Assembly: GCA_964030785.1 (NCBI GenBank)
Contig: OZ034969.1
Span: forward strand, 33,644,101 to 33,708,100
From: Siderastrea siderea
Taxonomy: Eukaryota; Cnidaria; Anthozoa; Scleractinia; Rhizangiidae
DNA length: 64,000 bases
Direction: 5' to 3'
In this document: one piece after another, positions 12,571-25,198 of the stretch
Position numbering within the stretch: the stretch's first letter is position 1
How the letters are laid out: the number at the start of each line of letters is the position of its first letter
Notes under the pieces: model-generated
What the model saw: only the letters and a program-made list of their open reading frames with translations
Database searches by the model: none
What the model was told of the DNA's origin: nothing
Program-made: the position numbers and the translations under genes

Positions 12571-14698
12571 TAGACTGCGAGTAGTCTCTAATTTTGGCGA
12601 TGGTGATTGTGAGGGGGCAAAATACACACGCGCGCGCGCGAAATTTCGAGGAGACGCGACGCGAAGGGAGCGCTGAAAATTAGAGACTACAGACAAAGCC
12701 AGGGAGTTTGAATTAAGCGCGTACATTCCAAGCGCAAAACTCTGATTGGCTCTTTTTTGGATACATGTCAACAATCTGGCAACAGTACACAAGCCGCTGT
12801 CAACACTCATGATATCATCGACTCCGTTTTAGTTTACTGAGAGGGCAGACAGATTACAGGTTTGTCTGGGCAAATTAGCGAGGGTTGTTCAAAATTACAT
12901 TTGGTTCGGCTGAAGATTGTTTGTCCAAGCCATTCCAAGAGCTGTCAAATCGCAATCCACTTGTCTACTGTGAGTTGAGATTTCATCTAAATTTAACATC
13001 GATACGGGACTGGTCGACCGGAACAAATTATTGTCTGCACGGATGAAGTACAAAACTCAGTCTCGGCTCACTGGCTGCTTCGTTTTGCTCTGCGTTGAAA
13101 TAAAACTTTCGGCAAAAGTTGAAGGAGCCACCCAATGTTTTTCGATGTGAGTTTAGAAAGTGGCCGAAAACAACCTCTGCCAGCGGAGCTCATTTACAAT
13201 TATGCCCGATGCGAATTAGATGCAACGTACAGAAAAAGAGCCGACTGAAAGTATATACATTTTTTGATATACAGGAACTTCCTGGCTCGCTGGAAGTTTC
13301 ATTTTCGTTAGCATCGACCTCAAACTTTAGGTGAAAGTAGAAAAAATTTGCTGCGTCTTCGACGTTATTTATTTATTTTTTTCGATGGGATTTTTGGAGA
13401 CGAAGAAAATGACTTCGGCGACTGCTAAAACCGTAAAAGTGTTTGATGGGCTTTTGATATGACAGGGCCGCTTCTTGGGACTAAAAATTTACTGACGACC
13501 TTTCACGGCCGAGTGATTTTGGGGTGTAAATTTCATATCGTCTTTCAGGCCAATTAAGCACAACCAGTGAGATTCCTTCTCTTGGCTCCTGACATGTGTT
13601 TGCTCCTTTCATCGATAAACTGCGGAAGATGTTATCGCAAATGAAACGGTTCGCATTGTTTATGTGGATTCGACCAGTACTCGACCGAATGGGCCGTGAT
13701 CGAGAGGAAAATTCCAGCCTCTCATCTCGAAGAAGAAATGAACATTGACTTTGGAATTTCGGTCGTCAGTAAATTTTTAGTCCCAAGGAGCGGCCCCGTC
13801 ATATCAAAAGCCCATCAAACACTTTTACGGTTTTAGCAGTCGCCGAGGTCATTTTCTTCGTCTCCAAAAATCCCATCGAAAAAAATAAATAAATAACGTC
13901 GAAGACGCGGCAAATTTTTTCTACTTTCACCTAAGGTTTGAGGTCGATGCTACCGAAAATGAAACTTCCAGCAAGCCAGGAGGTTCCTGTATATCAAAAA
14001 AACCTGTACTTGCAGTCAGCTCTTTTTCTGTACGTTGCATCTAATTCGCATCGGGCATAATTGTAAATGAGCTCCGCCGGCAGAGGTTGTTTTCGGCCAC
14101 TTTCTAAGCTCACATCGAAAAAAATTGGGTGGCTCCTTCAACTTTTGCCGAAAGTTTTATTTCAACGCAGAGCAAAACGAAGCAGCCAGTGAGCCGAGAC
14201 TAAGTTTTGTACTTCATCCGTGCAGACAATACTTTGTTCCGGTCGATCAGCTGCAGTCCCGTATCGATGTTAAAATTTAGATGAAATCTCAACTCACAGT
14301 AGACAAGTGGATTGTGATTTTAACAGCTCTTGGAATGGCTTGGACAAACAATCTTCAGCCGAACCAAATGTAATTTTGAACAACCCTCGCTAATTTGCCC
14401 AGACAAGCCTGTAATCTGTCTGCCCTCTCAGTAAACTAAAACGGAGTCGATGTTGTCATGAGTGTTGACAGCGGCTTGTGTACTGTTGCCAGATTGTTGA
14501 CAAGTATCCAAACAAGGACCAATCAGAGGTTTGCCCTTGGAATGTACGCGCTTAATTCAAACTCCCTGGCTTTGTCTGTAGTCTCTAATTTTCGGCACCC
14601 ACTTCGCGTCGCGTCTCCTCGAAATTTCGCGCACGAGCGTGTGTATTTTGTCCACCCCACAATCACCATCGCCAAAATAAGAGACTATTCGCAGTCTA
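12571..14698. mobile_element. 2.1 kb foldback element, MULE-like, with ~0.93 kb inverted arms
   Basis: Arms 12571-13500 and 13761-14698 are near-identical inverted copies around a 260-bp loop. Both tips begin TAGACTGCGA(G/A)TAGTCTC. The flanks are GACGTGAAT (12562-12570) and GACGTCAAT (14699-14707), a 9-bp duplication with one mismatch, the length typical of Mutator-like elements. The same tip is seen on the 59-bp and 98-bp elements at 30898, 24631 and 39004. No transposase is encoded. Each arm carries the same open frame running toward the tip (beginning MSVDSGLCTVARLL), which I treat as incidental. The arms would form a very long hairpin if single-stranded or transcribed. Confidence 0.85.
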
Positions 14699-14707
14699 GA
14701 CGTCAAT

Positions 14708-15780
14708 TAGCACGCGCACAAAGCGTTAAGAAAAACAAACATGGCGCCTGTGCAGTGATCATTTTATTTCGTTCAGTGAGTAGTTGTGTAAGTGTTTTTT
14801 TTCCGTCTTAACAAGCAAACAGTTTGTTATGTGTGAATAACGTTTGTTTTTCAATGTATTAAAGGTAACACTATTGGAAAATACCCTACATTTCTAGGAT
14901 TGTTAGTATGGATCGAGAAAGATCGAGAACTCTGTCACATGCAACGCATGCGCCGTTAACCTAAAAAATATGATTGCATGGTTTAAAGGAAATGCATTGA
15001 TTTCTATGGAACTGCTCGTTAGAATCTCATGAAACTTGGTAGAATAATAGTTCAGAACACAAATAACTCGCCTGCCAACAAAAATTGAAATCTGACGGAG
15101 GAGATATCCGGAAAACGTTAAAATGCAAAACACAAAATTACAGAAGATCTCTCTATCAAAATTTCAGGAAACCAGTGTCAATGGGCCAGTATTTTCTGAG
15201 TTTTCTACAGAAAAATGATGGATAAAATCTGACGACTGGATTTCCTAAAAATAAACCAAACCCATTCTTTAATGCTGGTTTATTACCAGCTGTGTTGCCA
15301 TGGCAACGGTACTCAGTCCAACAAAAGATCTCAAAAAATAATCCTTTTTAGTTGACCTTGCATCTTGCAAATTTTGGCCGTCCAACTGCCAGTGGTTTGA
15401 AAATAACGATGAATAACGCATAGGTACAAGAAAACTGTGTTCGGCCACCTTAAAGTTGGAAGGTTCAGGGTTCTCTATATTTTAAATACGGTAACGTATT
15501 TCTATCAGTTCTCTAAATTATAAAACAAAGTAATCGTAAATGGTTCTGACAGTGGCTTTGTGCATAATCAGGGTTATATAATTCGTGAAGCTCCGGGTTT
15601 ATCTCACCAAATATCAACCGCCAAAGGAGACCACAATATTCTAAAAGCACTTACCTATCTTGTTTTCAGTTGCCATCTGTTTCAGCTCAATCCTTCAATT
15701 TAAAAACAGTTATCTGCTTTCACTTAAAGTCTCAAACAGCGATGTTTTTGCTCCCACACAAAATAGGGAAACGAAGAAGC
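14708..15780. other. noncoding
   Basis: The start (14712-14840: AAACATGGCGCCTG and ACAGTTTGTTATGTGTG) resembles 45770-45890 inside the Harbinger element, and the minus-strand motif near 15436-15460 resembles the sequence at 45713. These suggest fragments of one dispersed repeat. Nothing else recognised. Confidence 0.4.
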
Positions 15781-15784
15781 TTAA

Positions 15785-16170
15785 AGGGGTATTAAGTCAC
15801 GAGGATTCCTCAGATTTTTGGTCAAAACTGTGTCAAAATTATCGGTAGCTGACTTTATCCATGCCCAACATTGTGTTTGAACATTTAAATAAACATATTA
15901 ACTTAATTTCATTAAGAGAAAACAAACCATGACCATTTAATAGCGATTTAATGTCAACACGCTGAAAGAATTTGAAAAGTTTAGCCTAATTTTTTCCAGT
16001 TGCAATCCATTTCTATTCGCGCCATCCGTAGCAACAGACGACAGAAAATGCTTTCAGTGAAGTAATATAGTCTTTGGTAACAAAACTAGACCATTATTTG
16101 TGGGCATTCATTGATGTGAGGACATATTTTTTATTTTTAAAGTGAACTAAAACAGCGTGACTATGCCCCT
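15785..16170. mobile_element. piggyBac-type MITE, 386 bp, TTAA flanks
   Basis: Flanked by TTAA at 15781-15784 and 16171-16174. Tips are AGGGGTATTAAGTCACG and, inverted, AGGGGCATAGTCACG. A second, more decayed copy in the same orientation is at 29602-30006, so the element is dispersed. TTAA target duplication is the piggyBac hallmark. No coding capacity. Confidence 0.75.
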
Positions 16171-16174
16171 TTAA

Positions 16175-17525
16175 GTAGTATTTAAAATATCAAAATATCA
16201 ACATTGTTTGTCATATCTGTTGAAATTAATACAGTTCAACGCGGCCTTATGCAAAGTTTCACAAGCAACAGTCTTTGAAGAAAAGTTAAGAACAATCAAG
16301 CAAAACTACCGGTAATACTTAACTTTTTCTTCGAGGCGAGAGAAAGCGAGTCACGGTCGTCAACCGAATTCAATGCTGCGTTTGAAGCTCTTGTTGGCAG
16401 CTCTCCGGACAAGTTTCGGTTCTTGAGAACTAAAAATAAATAAATAAAAAAAGGAAACCACCATCCGGTTAACTTTAAGCAAGCGAAATTGCATCGGAAA
16501 GAAATTGAAACTCTTCCCTCTACAGAGTTATGACCGAATTAAATCAGTCTGATACGAAGTTCACCTGCGACTCGGCGAACGGTTGCCCATAAAAGGCACA
16601 AAAACTACTCTTGTGCCCAGACTCCTAAGGTGTCAGCGTGGAAAAGAGCACCAATCCCCTCCCATGGTCTGTCATAGTGGCGTCCAGTCCTCCGCGTGCT
16701 GGTAAAATCAAATCCCTAAGCTATGTGAAAACGTTGTTGTTGTTTTTTTTGAAAAAAAAAAAGGTTAATGCAGTCAGAAAGAGGATAGTTTAAAACGCCA
16801 CTGAACAGGAAGCAATCATAATTTTTAACTTTATTTTTCATATCCTAACTTTTAAAGGAAAAAAATATTAATGCTCTGGTCACGTGACTTATGACTTCAC
16901 AACATCATAGTTGTCGAGAAAATCATTAATATCAGACTGCTATCATCATGCAAAGTTTCGGCCTTTTGCGCTTCAACGCAATCAAACTACGGGAACTCGT
17001 GCCTAATCTCCTTTCATGCTCCTCTTTACAGCCAGCACAGTTTTCATATCCCATCATATTCATGGCCATTTCCAAATGATACATACCAAAAGGGTTTGGC
17101 CACCTTTAGTGCTTTCGAACTGATTGCTACCAGTGCTGGCAATGAGCTAAAAAGTCTTTTTTTCGGAAATAGACACGTGACCAATGACGTCATCACACTA
17201 AGGTGGATAAAAGAAATATTTTACTGGAGGACTAAATGCTATATGGTGCGGCATTCTTCTGGAGTTAAACTCCACAAAGTTATTTGACATTGAAAATTTT
17301 TCTGGTGCAAAGGATTCTGGGAAGGTTCTTATTATAATTATAATAATGTTTTTAATTATTATTATCTTATTTTTTCTTTGCAGAAATATGTAGTTGTTTA
17401 CGAAAGAATAAGAACCAGATATTTATTTTCATGCACACGAATAGTATACTGCTCACCAAGCAAGCGCATTTCGGGTTGCTAGCAAGGAGAAAAGAAAGGT
17501 CCACCCATAATGCTTTGCGACCAAC
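16175..17525. other. noncoding
   Basis: No gene or internal repeat recognised. Low-complexity A/T runs occur at 16738-16765. Confidence 0.5.
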
Positions 17526-18873
17526 CATGACAAGACGCAAGTGGGTTTGAACTGGAAGTACCCGATTTCCGAATTAATTAAGTTGCGGTTTACTCGGTAA
17601 TTAAATTTCTGTCAACAAAGCGAGGTTAATGGGGATCAAATAGGATACATGTCAGGCTCAAATTAAGGCTTGACGAGTGACGAATTTCATGAGTCACATG
17701 TTTAGGTCATTTGAGAATACGGTCTCTTCGAGGTTAAAATAGAACTGCCGGTCGATGGCTCCGAGGAAAGTGCTGTTCGTCCACTTCTCGGATAAAAGCC
17801 AGGAATTGTTAGATTGTAACAAACAGAAAGAAGTTCCCCGCCCGCTTTCCGGATGATATTATAACAACAACAACAATTTATTTCGGTATTCCCACATGGG
17901 AAGCAAAGTGAAGCGCGCGAAGTGCCCCGTACCAAGGAATGTACGAAATCGTGCCTTCTTCGTTTGGTTTGTTTGCGATATTTCTTCGCCATGCGCTGAA
18001 TTTGCGGTTATTTCAAGAAGAGACGTTTGGAAGGTTTTCAGCCTTCGCGGGTGAAGCTGTCGGCTTGCACTCACATGGCCGTGAGTTCGATCCCTGCAAT
18101 TGCCGTTTGGTGACGCCACTGCCATCTTCTATTGTATTTTCTTGCCGATCTCACCAAGCAGCTCCTCAAAAAAGGTAAGCCCTAGCTTTGAGTCAGTGTT
18201 GAGTTCACTACAATCAATTCTGACTTGCTGTCTTATGTAATCACAACACAAAATGAAAGGAATTTGGAAAAAAATTCTACATGTTGTGTTTTTGAAAGTG
18301 ATTTGCGATCGTTTTATTAGGTCGCGTCTTTTGTAGCAAAATTGTTCTTTGATACGATCCTTGCGTTGCAAGGAATAAAAAATAATGAGTTGTTCATCGA
18401 CACGCGCTTTTGCGCCATTGTCACACAGTAGGCTTTGCGAGAACGGAAACACTTTGAACAGCGGTTTTCCAATGAGAATTCAAAATGGCGTACATTGCCC
18501 AAAACAAGAAAATTACTACTGGGAGATTTCATTTTGGCGTTAAATTTCCGCTATTTAAAGGCCGAGACAGACCTCAATGGAAGGTAATTGAATGGCGAAG
18601 ACGTAGAAATATAATTGTTGATGAAATGTGTCCAGCTTATTCTGACCGTGCTGAAATTGGGAGCCTGAAAGTTCAACCTCAATTCTCAATTACAACCTTT
18701 CCTGAGGAGTTAATACTTAGTGTACTCCTGGGCTTTTCCAATTTCTTTCCCATTCAGAAAGAAACGATATATTTGCTGTGTGGAAACGATTTCTGTAATC
18801 TTATTTTATTTTATTTATTTATTTATTTTTTTGGGAAGAAAGATCCAAGATTGCTGTCGTCTAGGAGATTTTG

Positions 18874-19017
18874 GGGTTTACCTCGGTGTAAGAACCTGAC
18901 AAGATTTTCTTTGTTTGTTAGCTTTTGTTTTGCTGTACGGTATTGTTTAAAATGTTTTTGTTTCCTTTGTTTTACGTCATCCGTGAGTTTCACAGGTTCT
19001 TACACCGAGGTAAAGCC
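18874..19017. mobile_element. 144-bp MITE inside the left 7 kb copy, 8-bp target duplication
   Basis: Tips GGGTTTACCTCGGTGTAAG and, inverted, GGCTTTACCTCGGTGTAAG. Flanked by AGATTTTG at 18866-18873 and 19018-19025. The right 7 kb copy has a single AGATTTTG at the equivalent place (near 44235, inverted), which is the empty site and proves a clean insertion. An 8-bp duplication fits hAT-type mobilisation. Confidence 0.9.
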
Positions 19018-20504
19018 AGATTTTGTGACCGAAACAATAGACTGGGTGATTTAATTTTTAAATTTTTGGGTATCCAGGAGTCTAATCAGTGTAGAACTAT
19101 TTGACACTGTTTCAGGTATATATTAACATATGATGATTTTTCTTCCTTGAAAATTATATCAAGATGATATCGAAAAGTTGTATAATTTCCAATTCACTTA
19201 TTTTTATCTAGGGGTCTCCTAGATACATCATGATGTAGAGTTGACATGTATGCCTACATCTGCAGTTTTGGTTGTTGTAGTCATGAATTCTTTTAGATAA
19301 AATTGGTCTTTTTGGTCGTAATGGGATTCTTGAACATGACTTTTTTCAAGCAATTTTTATTCTTTCTTCTCATTATCATGTTTTTTATCCTGCTGAATAT
19401 AACATAATTTTTCCTCCTGTTTAGGTTTATAGCTACTTGATCATTTGACTTACATAACATCTAGCTATAGTAACACAAGAAACAGCAAAGAACTAAACCC
19501 CTGAAAAGTTAACTTTGGTGTTCATATTAGACCTCACCTGAGAGTTTGATTACAGCTGTAAGAGAGTTTTATTAAGAACTGTTAAAATGAAAATGTTACT
19601 TTTTTCCTCTAGGTCAACTGGAATTTAAGATTATTTGGAGTTTTTACTCAATGAGGAACTTAATAGTATCCAACTTTGTGCATTGTATATGTAACTGCAA
19701 AATACTCAAACAACTTCTGGATTCTACTGGGGTGGTTGCCTACAAAGCTGATTCACCACAAGATGCAAACGATGCACTGAGAAGTTAAGGCCCAGTTAAC
19801 CTTGGCGTCAGTGTAACTGTGTAAAAGAAGGAAGGACATCAAACAGCAGATGCAAAACACAGTATCTGTGTGAACTCAATGTCAGGTGTGTATAAAAAAA
19901 ACTGATCATGTTTTTTTTCTTTTTTTAACAAAATAATTAACATGACACTGCCTTTTCAGGATTTGTTTTATTGTCTGTACCATTTTTGGGACATAAGCTT
20001 AAGCCTGCAAGAGTAGATTTAAGGCGTAAGGCACATTGTTGGTGAAGTTGGCAGCCAAATGAGTTAACCATCATAGACAAAGTTTGCTAAAATCCTATCA
20101 CTGAATTGTGGTTTTCAGTGTCACCATTTTAGACCAATTAAGAAATATCAAGTCAAAATGTTCTGCATGTAATTCATACCTTCCATAATGGTGATACTTT
20201 ATCACTGATAGTAACTTAATATATATCATTGCTTAATGCATGCACTGTCATTTTTCAGGTCCCCTGGAAAGAGGCCTTAGGAAATTAAAAGGATACCATG
20301 GAACATGCTCTACCAATTAAATATATGAAGAATGCCTACTGAGATTTGAATCCTGCCAAGAATATGACTCGCACACTACATTTTACCTTAGTGGTGTTGA
20401 TGTAATGCCAGAGTGTACTGTATTTTGCCTTATTTTAACAGTCCCTTCCAACTTGAAAACTACAGTTAGTAACAAAGTTAACATTAGTGTCCCCCAGATA
20501 AGTC

Positions 20505-22925
20505 ACCTGTCGACAACTGTTACCTTTAACAATCCCTTAAACTATTTTAAGTCTCAGTTACTAATAAGGGGAACAGTAGCATCCAGATGAATCGTCGGAG
20601 TGTGCGACTGTTACCTTTAACAATTCCTTTCTATTTTAAGTCTCGGTTACTAATGAGGGGAACAGTGGCATCCAGATGTATCGTCGGAGTGTGCAACTGT
20701 TACCTTTAACAATTCCTTTCTATTTTAAGTCTGAGTTACTAACAAAGGGAACAGTAGCACCCATATGTATCGTCGGAGTGTGCAACTGTTACCTTTAACA
20801 ATTCTTTTCTATTTTAAGTCTGAGTTACTAATGAAGGGAACAGTAGCATCCAGATGTATCGTCGGAGTGTGCAACTGTTACCTTTAACAATTCCTTTCTA
20901 TTTTAAGTCTCAGTTAACTAATGAGGGGAACAGTAGCATCCAGATGAATCGTCGGAGTGTGCGACTGTTGCCTTTAACAATTCCTTTCTATTTTAAGCCT
21001 AGTAAGGGTACTAATGAGGGGAACAGTAGCATCCAGATGTATCGTCGGAGTGTGCAACTGTTACCTTTAACAATTCTTTTCTATTTTAAGTCTCAGTTAG
21101 GGTACTAATGAGGGAACCAGTAGCATCCAGATGTATCCTCGGAGTGTGCAACTGTTACCTTTAACAATTCCTTTCTATTTTAAGTCTCAGTTAACTAATG
21201 AGGCAACCAGTAGCATCCAGATGTATCGTCGGAGTGTGCAACTGTTGCCTTTAACAATTCCTTTCTATTTTAAGTCTCAGTTACTAATGAGAGGAACAGC
21301 TAGCATCCAGATGTATCGTCGGAGTGTGCAACTGTTGCCTTTAACAATCCCTTTCTATTTTAAGTCTCAGTTACTAATGAGGGGAACAGTAGCATCCAGA
21401 TGTATCGTCGGAGTGTGCAACTGTTACCTTGAACAATTCCTTTCTATTTTAAGTCTCAGTTAACTAATGAGGGGAACAGTAGCATCCAGATGCATCGTCG
21501 GAGTGTGCGACTGTTGCCTTTAACAATTCTTTTCTATTTTAAGCCTAGTAAGGGTACTAATGAGGGGAACAGTAGCATCCAGATGTATCGTCGGAGTGTG
21601 CAACTGTTACCTTTAACAATTCCTTTCTATTTTAAGTCTCAGTTAGGGTACTAATGAGGGAACCAGTAGCATCCAGATGTATCCTCGGAGTGTGCAACTG
21701 TTACCTTTAACAATTCCTTTCTATTTTAAGTCTCAGTTAACTAATGAGGCAACCAGTAGCATCCAGATGTATCGTCGGAGTGTGCAACTGTTACCTTGAA
21801 CAATCCCTTTCCATTTTAAGTCTCAGTTACTAATGAGGGGAACAGTAGCATCCAGATGTATCTTCAGAGTGTGCGACTGTTACCTTTAACAATCCCTTTC
21901 TGTTTGAAGCCTCAGTTACTAATGAGGGGAGCAGTAGCATCCAGATGTATCATCGGAGTGTGCGACTATTACCTTTAACAATTCCTTTGTATTTGAAGTC
22001 TCAGTTGCTAATGAGGGGAGCAGTAGCATCCAGATGTATCGTCGGAGTGTGCAACTGTTCCCTTTAACAATCCCTTTCTATTTTAAGTCTCAGTTACTAA
22101 TGAGGGGAGCAGTAGCATCCAGATGTATCGTCGGAGTGTGCGACTGTTCCCTTTAACAATCCCTTTCCATTTTAAGTCTCAGTTGCTAATGAGGGGAGCA
22201 GTAGCATCCAGATGTATCGTCGGAGTGTGCGACTGTTGCCTTTAACAATCCCTTTCTATTTTAAGTCACAGTTACTAATGAGGGGAGCAGTAGCATCCAG
22301 ATGTATCGTTGGAGTGTGCGACTGTTACCTTTAACAATCCCTTTCTATTTTAAGTCTCAGTTACTAATGAGGGGAGCAGTAGCATCCAGATGTATTGTCG
22401 GAGTGTGCGACTATTACCTTTAACAATTCCTTTGTATTTGAAGTCTCAGTTGCTAATGAGGGGAGCAGTAGCATCCAGATGTATCGTTGGAGTGTGCGAC
22501 TGTTACCTTTAACAATCCCTTTCTATTTTAAGTCTCAGTTACTAATGAGGGGAGCAGTAGCATCCAGATGTATTGTCGGAGTGTGCGACGGTTGCCTTTA
22601 ACAATCCCTTTCTATTTTAAGTCTCAGTTACTAATGAGGGGAACAGTAGCATCCAGATGTATCGTCGGAGTGTGCGGCTGTTACCTTTAACAATCCCTTT
22701 CTATTTTAAGTCTCGGTTACTATAATGAGGGGAACAGTAGCATCCAGATGTATCGTCGGAGTGTGTAGCTGTTACCTTTAACAATTCCTTTCTATTTTAA
22801 GTCTCAGTTACTAATGAGGGGAACAGTAGCATTCAGATGTATTGTCGGTGTGTGTCACTGTTACCTTTAACAATCCCTTTCAATTAAAAGTAAGCTTCTA
22901 ATTAGGGGAGTAGTAGCATCCAAAT
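20505..22925 (+). repeat. 89-bp satellite array, about 27 monomers
   Basis: Monomer contains TCGTCGGAGTGTGC, CCTTTAACAATTCC, TATTTTAAGTCTCAGTTA and GAGGGGAACAGTAGCATCC. Period is 89 bp, with 1-12 bp variants (for example CCTAGTAAGGGTAC in place of CTCAGTTAC at 20998 and 21544). A six-monomer block of about 546 bp is duplicated. Because 89 is not a multiple of three, monomers do not encode a repeated protein in one frame. Confidence 0.95.
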
Positions 22926-22984
22926 CTGTCATCACAGTGTGTGGCTGTTGTCTTCTGCTTGGCAGTATCAAACAATGAAAACCA

Positions 22985-23125
22985 ATAGTCAATAAAATCA
23001 ATAATAATCAATTCCAATTAATTGACTGGTTATGGAAATCAATACAATTCAAAGCTTAAAAGTTGAGTGACTATTAATTGTTATTGACTATCATTGATTA
23101 ATATTGATTTTGATTGGAATTAACT
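22985..23125. repeat. AT-rich inverted repeat next to the array
   Basis: Runs of ATCAATAATAATCAATTCC and inverse ATTGATTTTGATTGGAATT face each other. The counterpart is at about 40250-40400 in the right copy, so it is part of the element. Confidence 0.6.
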
Positions 23126-24013
23126 CTCGGTTCATATTTGCACACAGCATGTTAATAATTTATTGGCAAATGATAACAAAGTTTATTTTTTCTAAACATA
23201 GTTTTCAGGTTTAAAATTCCTTAGATCACTATTTACAAAGAACATGCTAGTTAAAAAAGCCTTTGATGGTGTCACAATGATGTCATTTCATGACCTGTTT
23301 CTATAAATCCTATTCCTGGATCTGTGCTTATGCTAGTGTAGGTCTAGAGAATTGGGGCAAACAATGATATGTACAGTTGAGTGAGTAAAGGGCAAACAAT
23401 GATATGTACAGTTGAGTGAGTAAAGATTAAAAATAAATTGTTACTAGCTGTAGCAGGTATTTTAAGGTCTGCATTTTTGTTATGTTATGTTATATTTTGT
23501 TTTATTTTTTTTCGGGGGGGGGGGGGGTTGGTGGGGGCATGTCACTTTCCCATGTGTCACAATTATTAGAAGTCCCTGGATGTTTTTCTATAACAGTGAT
23601 AACAATAACAGTTTCGTTAAACTGCAGTTTAGTCCATTCGGTACAATTTTAAATTGCCATATACTATAATATTTGAGTTCAACATTGTGGTAGAACAAGG
23701 TTGAAATGCTGCAGATTTAATACCAGTTTTAATACTGTGACTTCGGCATCATGCACGAGGCCAGAGTGATGGTGAAGGAAAGAGAACCGTCAAACTCCCG
23801 AATTGGACAAATGCCAAAGGCAAGCCCGTAAAGTGACATTTCTTCGTTGGGACGTTATTCTTAGGCGACTTTTAGATGTTCCTGTTAAGCGCCTGGAAAC
23901 CACTGCTTTTCTTGGGCAATCGAATTAAGTGCTGTGAAGTGAAACTTGCAACCAGTAGCATGGCCAACAATTAGAACGCTGAGGATGAAATCACGATGTC
24001 AGCAAGGGGAAAC

Positions 24014-24293
24014 ACAGGACACCCAAGCATAACATTTGAATATTATTAAAAATGGCGTTTCAAAATATAAGACTTTGTATGGGATTTCGAAGCGAACATT
24101 TTGAGCAATACATAACCGCAAACTAACTGAATAAAGTTCATGAAACATTACATGGTGTAATGTTTCATCAACTTTATTCAGTTAGTTTGCGGTTATGTAT
24201 TGCTCAAAATGTTCGCTTCGAAATCCCATACAAAGTCATATTTTGAAACGCCATTTTTAATGATATTCAAATATTATGCTTGGGCTTCCTATG
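24014..24293. mobile_element. 280-bp near-perfect palindromic MITE, 8-bp target duplication
   Basis: The two halves are almost exact inverse copies around about 24153 (ACATTACA TGG TGTAATG). Tips read CAGGACACCCAAGCATAA and ATAGGAAGCCCAAGCATAA. GGGGAAAC flanks it at 24006-24013 and 24294-24301. The right 7 kb copy has the uninterrupted site near 39415, so this is a recent insertion. hAT-like by duplication length; no coding. Confidence 0.9.
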
Positions 24294-24630
24294 GGGGAAA
24301 CCGGTCGTTTCGCCTACGATATATTTTGTTTTTGTTTTTGTCTGCTAACGTCTTAAATGTCGAAAGTAAATGAATTATATACTATTTTTCGTTCTTAAAG
24401 CGTGTTACCCTAGGAAAAGAAAAAGCAATATATTTAATTTCTCGTTCTCTAAGCGCGTGAAAGGTTAACCAACTGGCCTTGGGCGAAAAGACTCGTAGGC
24501 GAAACGACCGCTAGCCCGCGCACAGACGTCTGGGAGACTAAACGACCGCAAGCGTAGGAAGCAATAGTTTCCTCAGTCTTAGTGCAAATTCAGACGGCAA
24601 AGCGAATGGCCGGTTCAGAGGACAGATTAT

Positions 24631-24728
24631 TAGACTGCGAGCAGTCTCTCTTTTGCTCTAAAATCCGTGCAGAACGAAGCGCAAATAGCGAACGCGAGCG
24701 AGCACGATTTGAGACTGCTCGCAGTCTA
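24631..24728. mobile_element. 98-bp MULE-like MITE (TAGACTGCGAGCAGTC family), left copy
   Basis: Tips TAGACTGCGAGCAGTCTC face each other. Left duplication ACAGATTAT (24622-24630) is intact; the right one has decayed to AC-ATTAT. The same insertion at 39004-39101 keeps both 9-bp copies, so it predates the split of the two 7 kb elements. Confidence 0.85.
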
Positions 24729-25165
24729 ACATTATGTGAACGAAAGTTTTTATTATCTTTTTTGTTAGCGTATCGAGTTTCTGTGAATAATTCTCGATAT
24801 ATTCGCGATTTTGTTAAAAACGGGAGAAAGACCATGTTGTATTTATAGATTCTCTTCAAGTATTTCTCTCAGAACGTCCGATCACATACGAACAAATGAC
24901 CTCTCCGGAGAAAGGAGAGGCGGTAAAACCGCTCGTGAGTGCTACGATGCTCTAGAGAAATAAGAGGCTATTCATAGCCTATTATCTTATTGTTTGTTAA
25001 CAGCCACAAAAATAAATTTGCCGTTGCGATCAACTTGCAAAAAGGTCTGTGATATTTATTCAACAACAGTGTGTTTCCGGTAACAGAAAAGCTTTGTTGA
25101 CAGCGAAAGAGGCGGATTTTAACACCTATTGCTTTCGCGGCGCCTTGATCAAAATTCAAATATGA

Positions 25166-25198
25166 AAGGAATGCGGGGTCCACAACCCCGCATTCCTT
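25166..25198. repeat. subterminal hairpin of the 7 kb element
   Basis: AAGGAATGCGGGG pairs with CCCCGCATTCCTT across a 7-base loop, 35 bases inside the right tip. The same hairpin is at 38515-38547 in the other copy. It is found at only one end of the element. Confidence 0.9.

Noticed and set aside
12463..14811. Mirror open frames starting MSVDSGLCTVARLL in both foldback arms
   Set aside because: Their presence twice follows from the inverted arms; one runs out through the tip into flanking DNA and there is no family match.
17939..18178. tRNA-like B-box (GAGTTCGATCCCT) near 18080
   Set aside because: No matching A-box or stems at the right spacing; also present in the other copy without improvement.
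18485..19054. 189-codon open frame on the plus strand
   Set aside because: Its second half is the 144-bp MITE and its first half has a stop (TGA) in the matching part of the right 7 kb copy, so it is not a conserved gene.
20854..22601. Open frames with repeated RRSVQLLPLTIPFYFKSQL in the satellite array
   Set aside because: They come from the 89-bp monomer; the period is not a multiple of three, so the repeated phrase recurs in one frame only where chance indels give 90 bp. No start, splice or conserved frame between the two arrays.
20505..22925. Possible CRISPR array
   Set aside because: Monomers are contiguous with no unique spacers and are 89 bp; this is a eukaryotic satellite.
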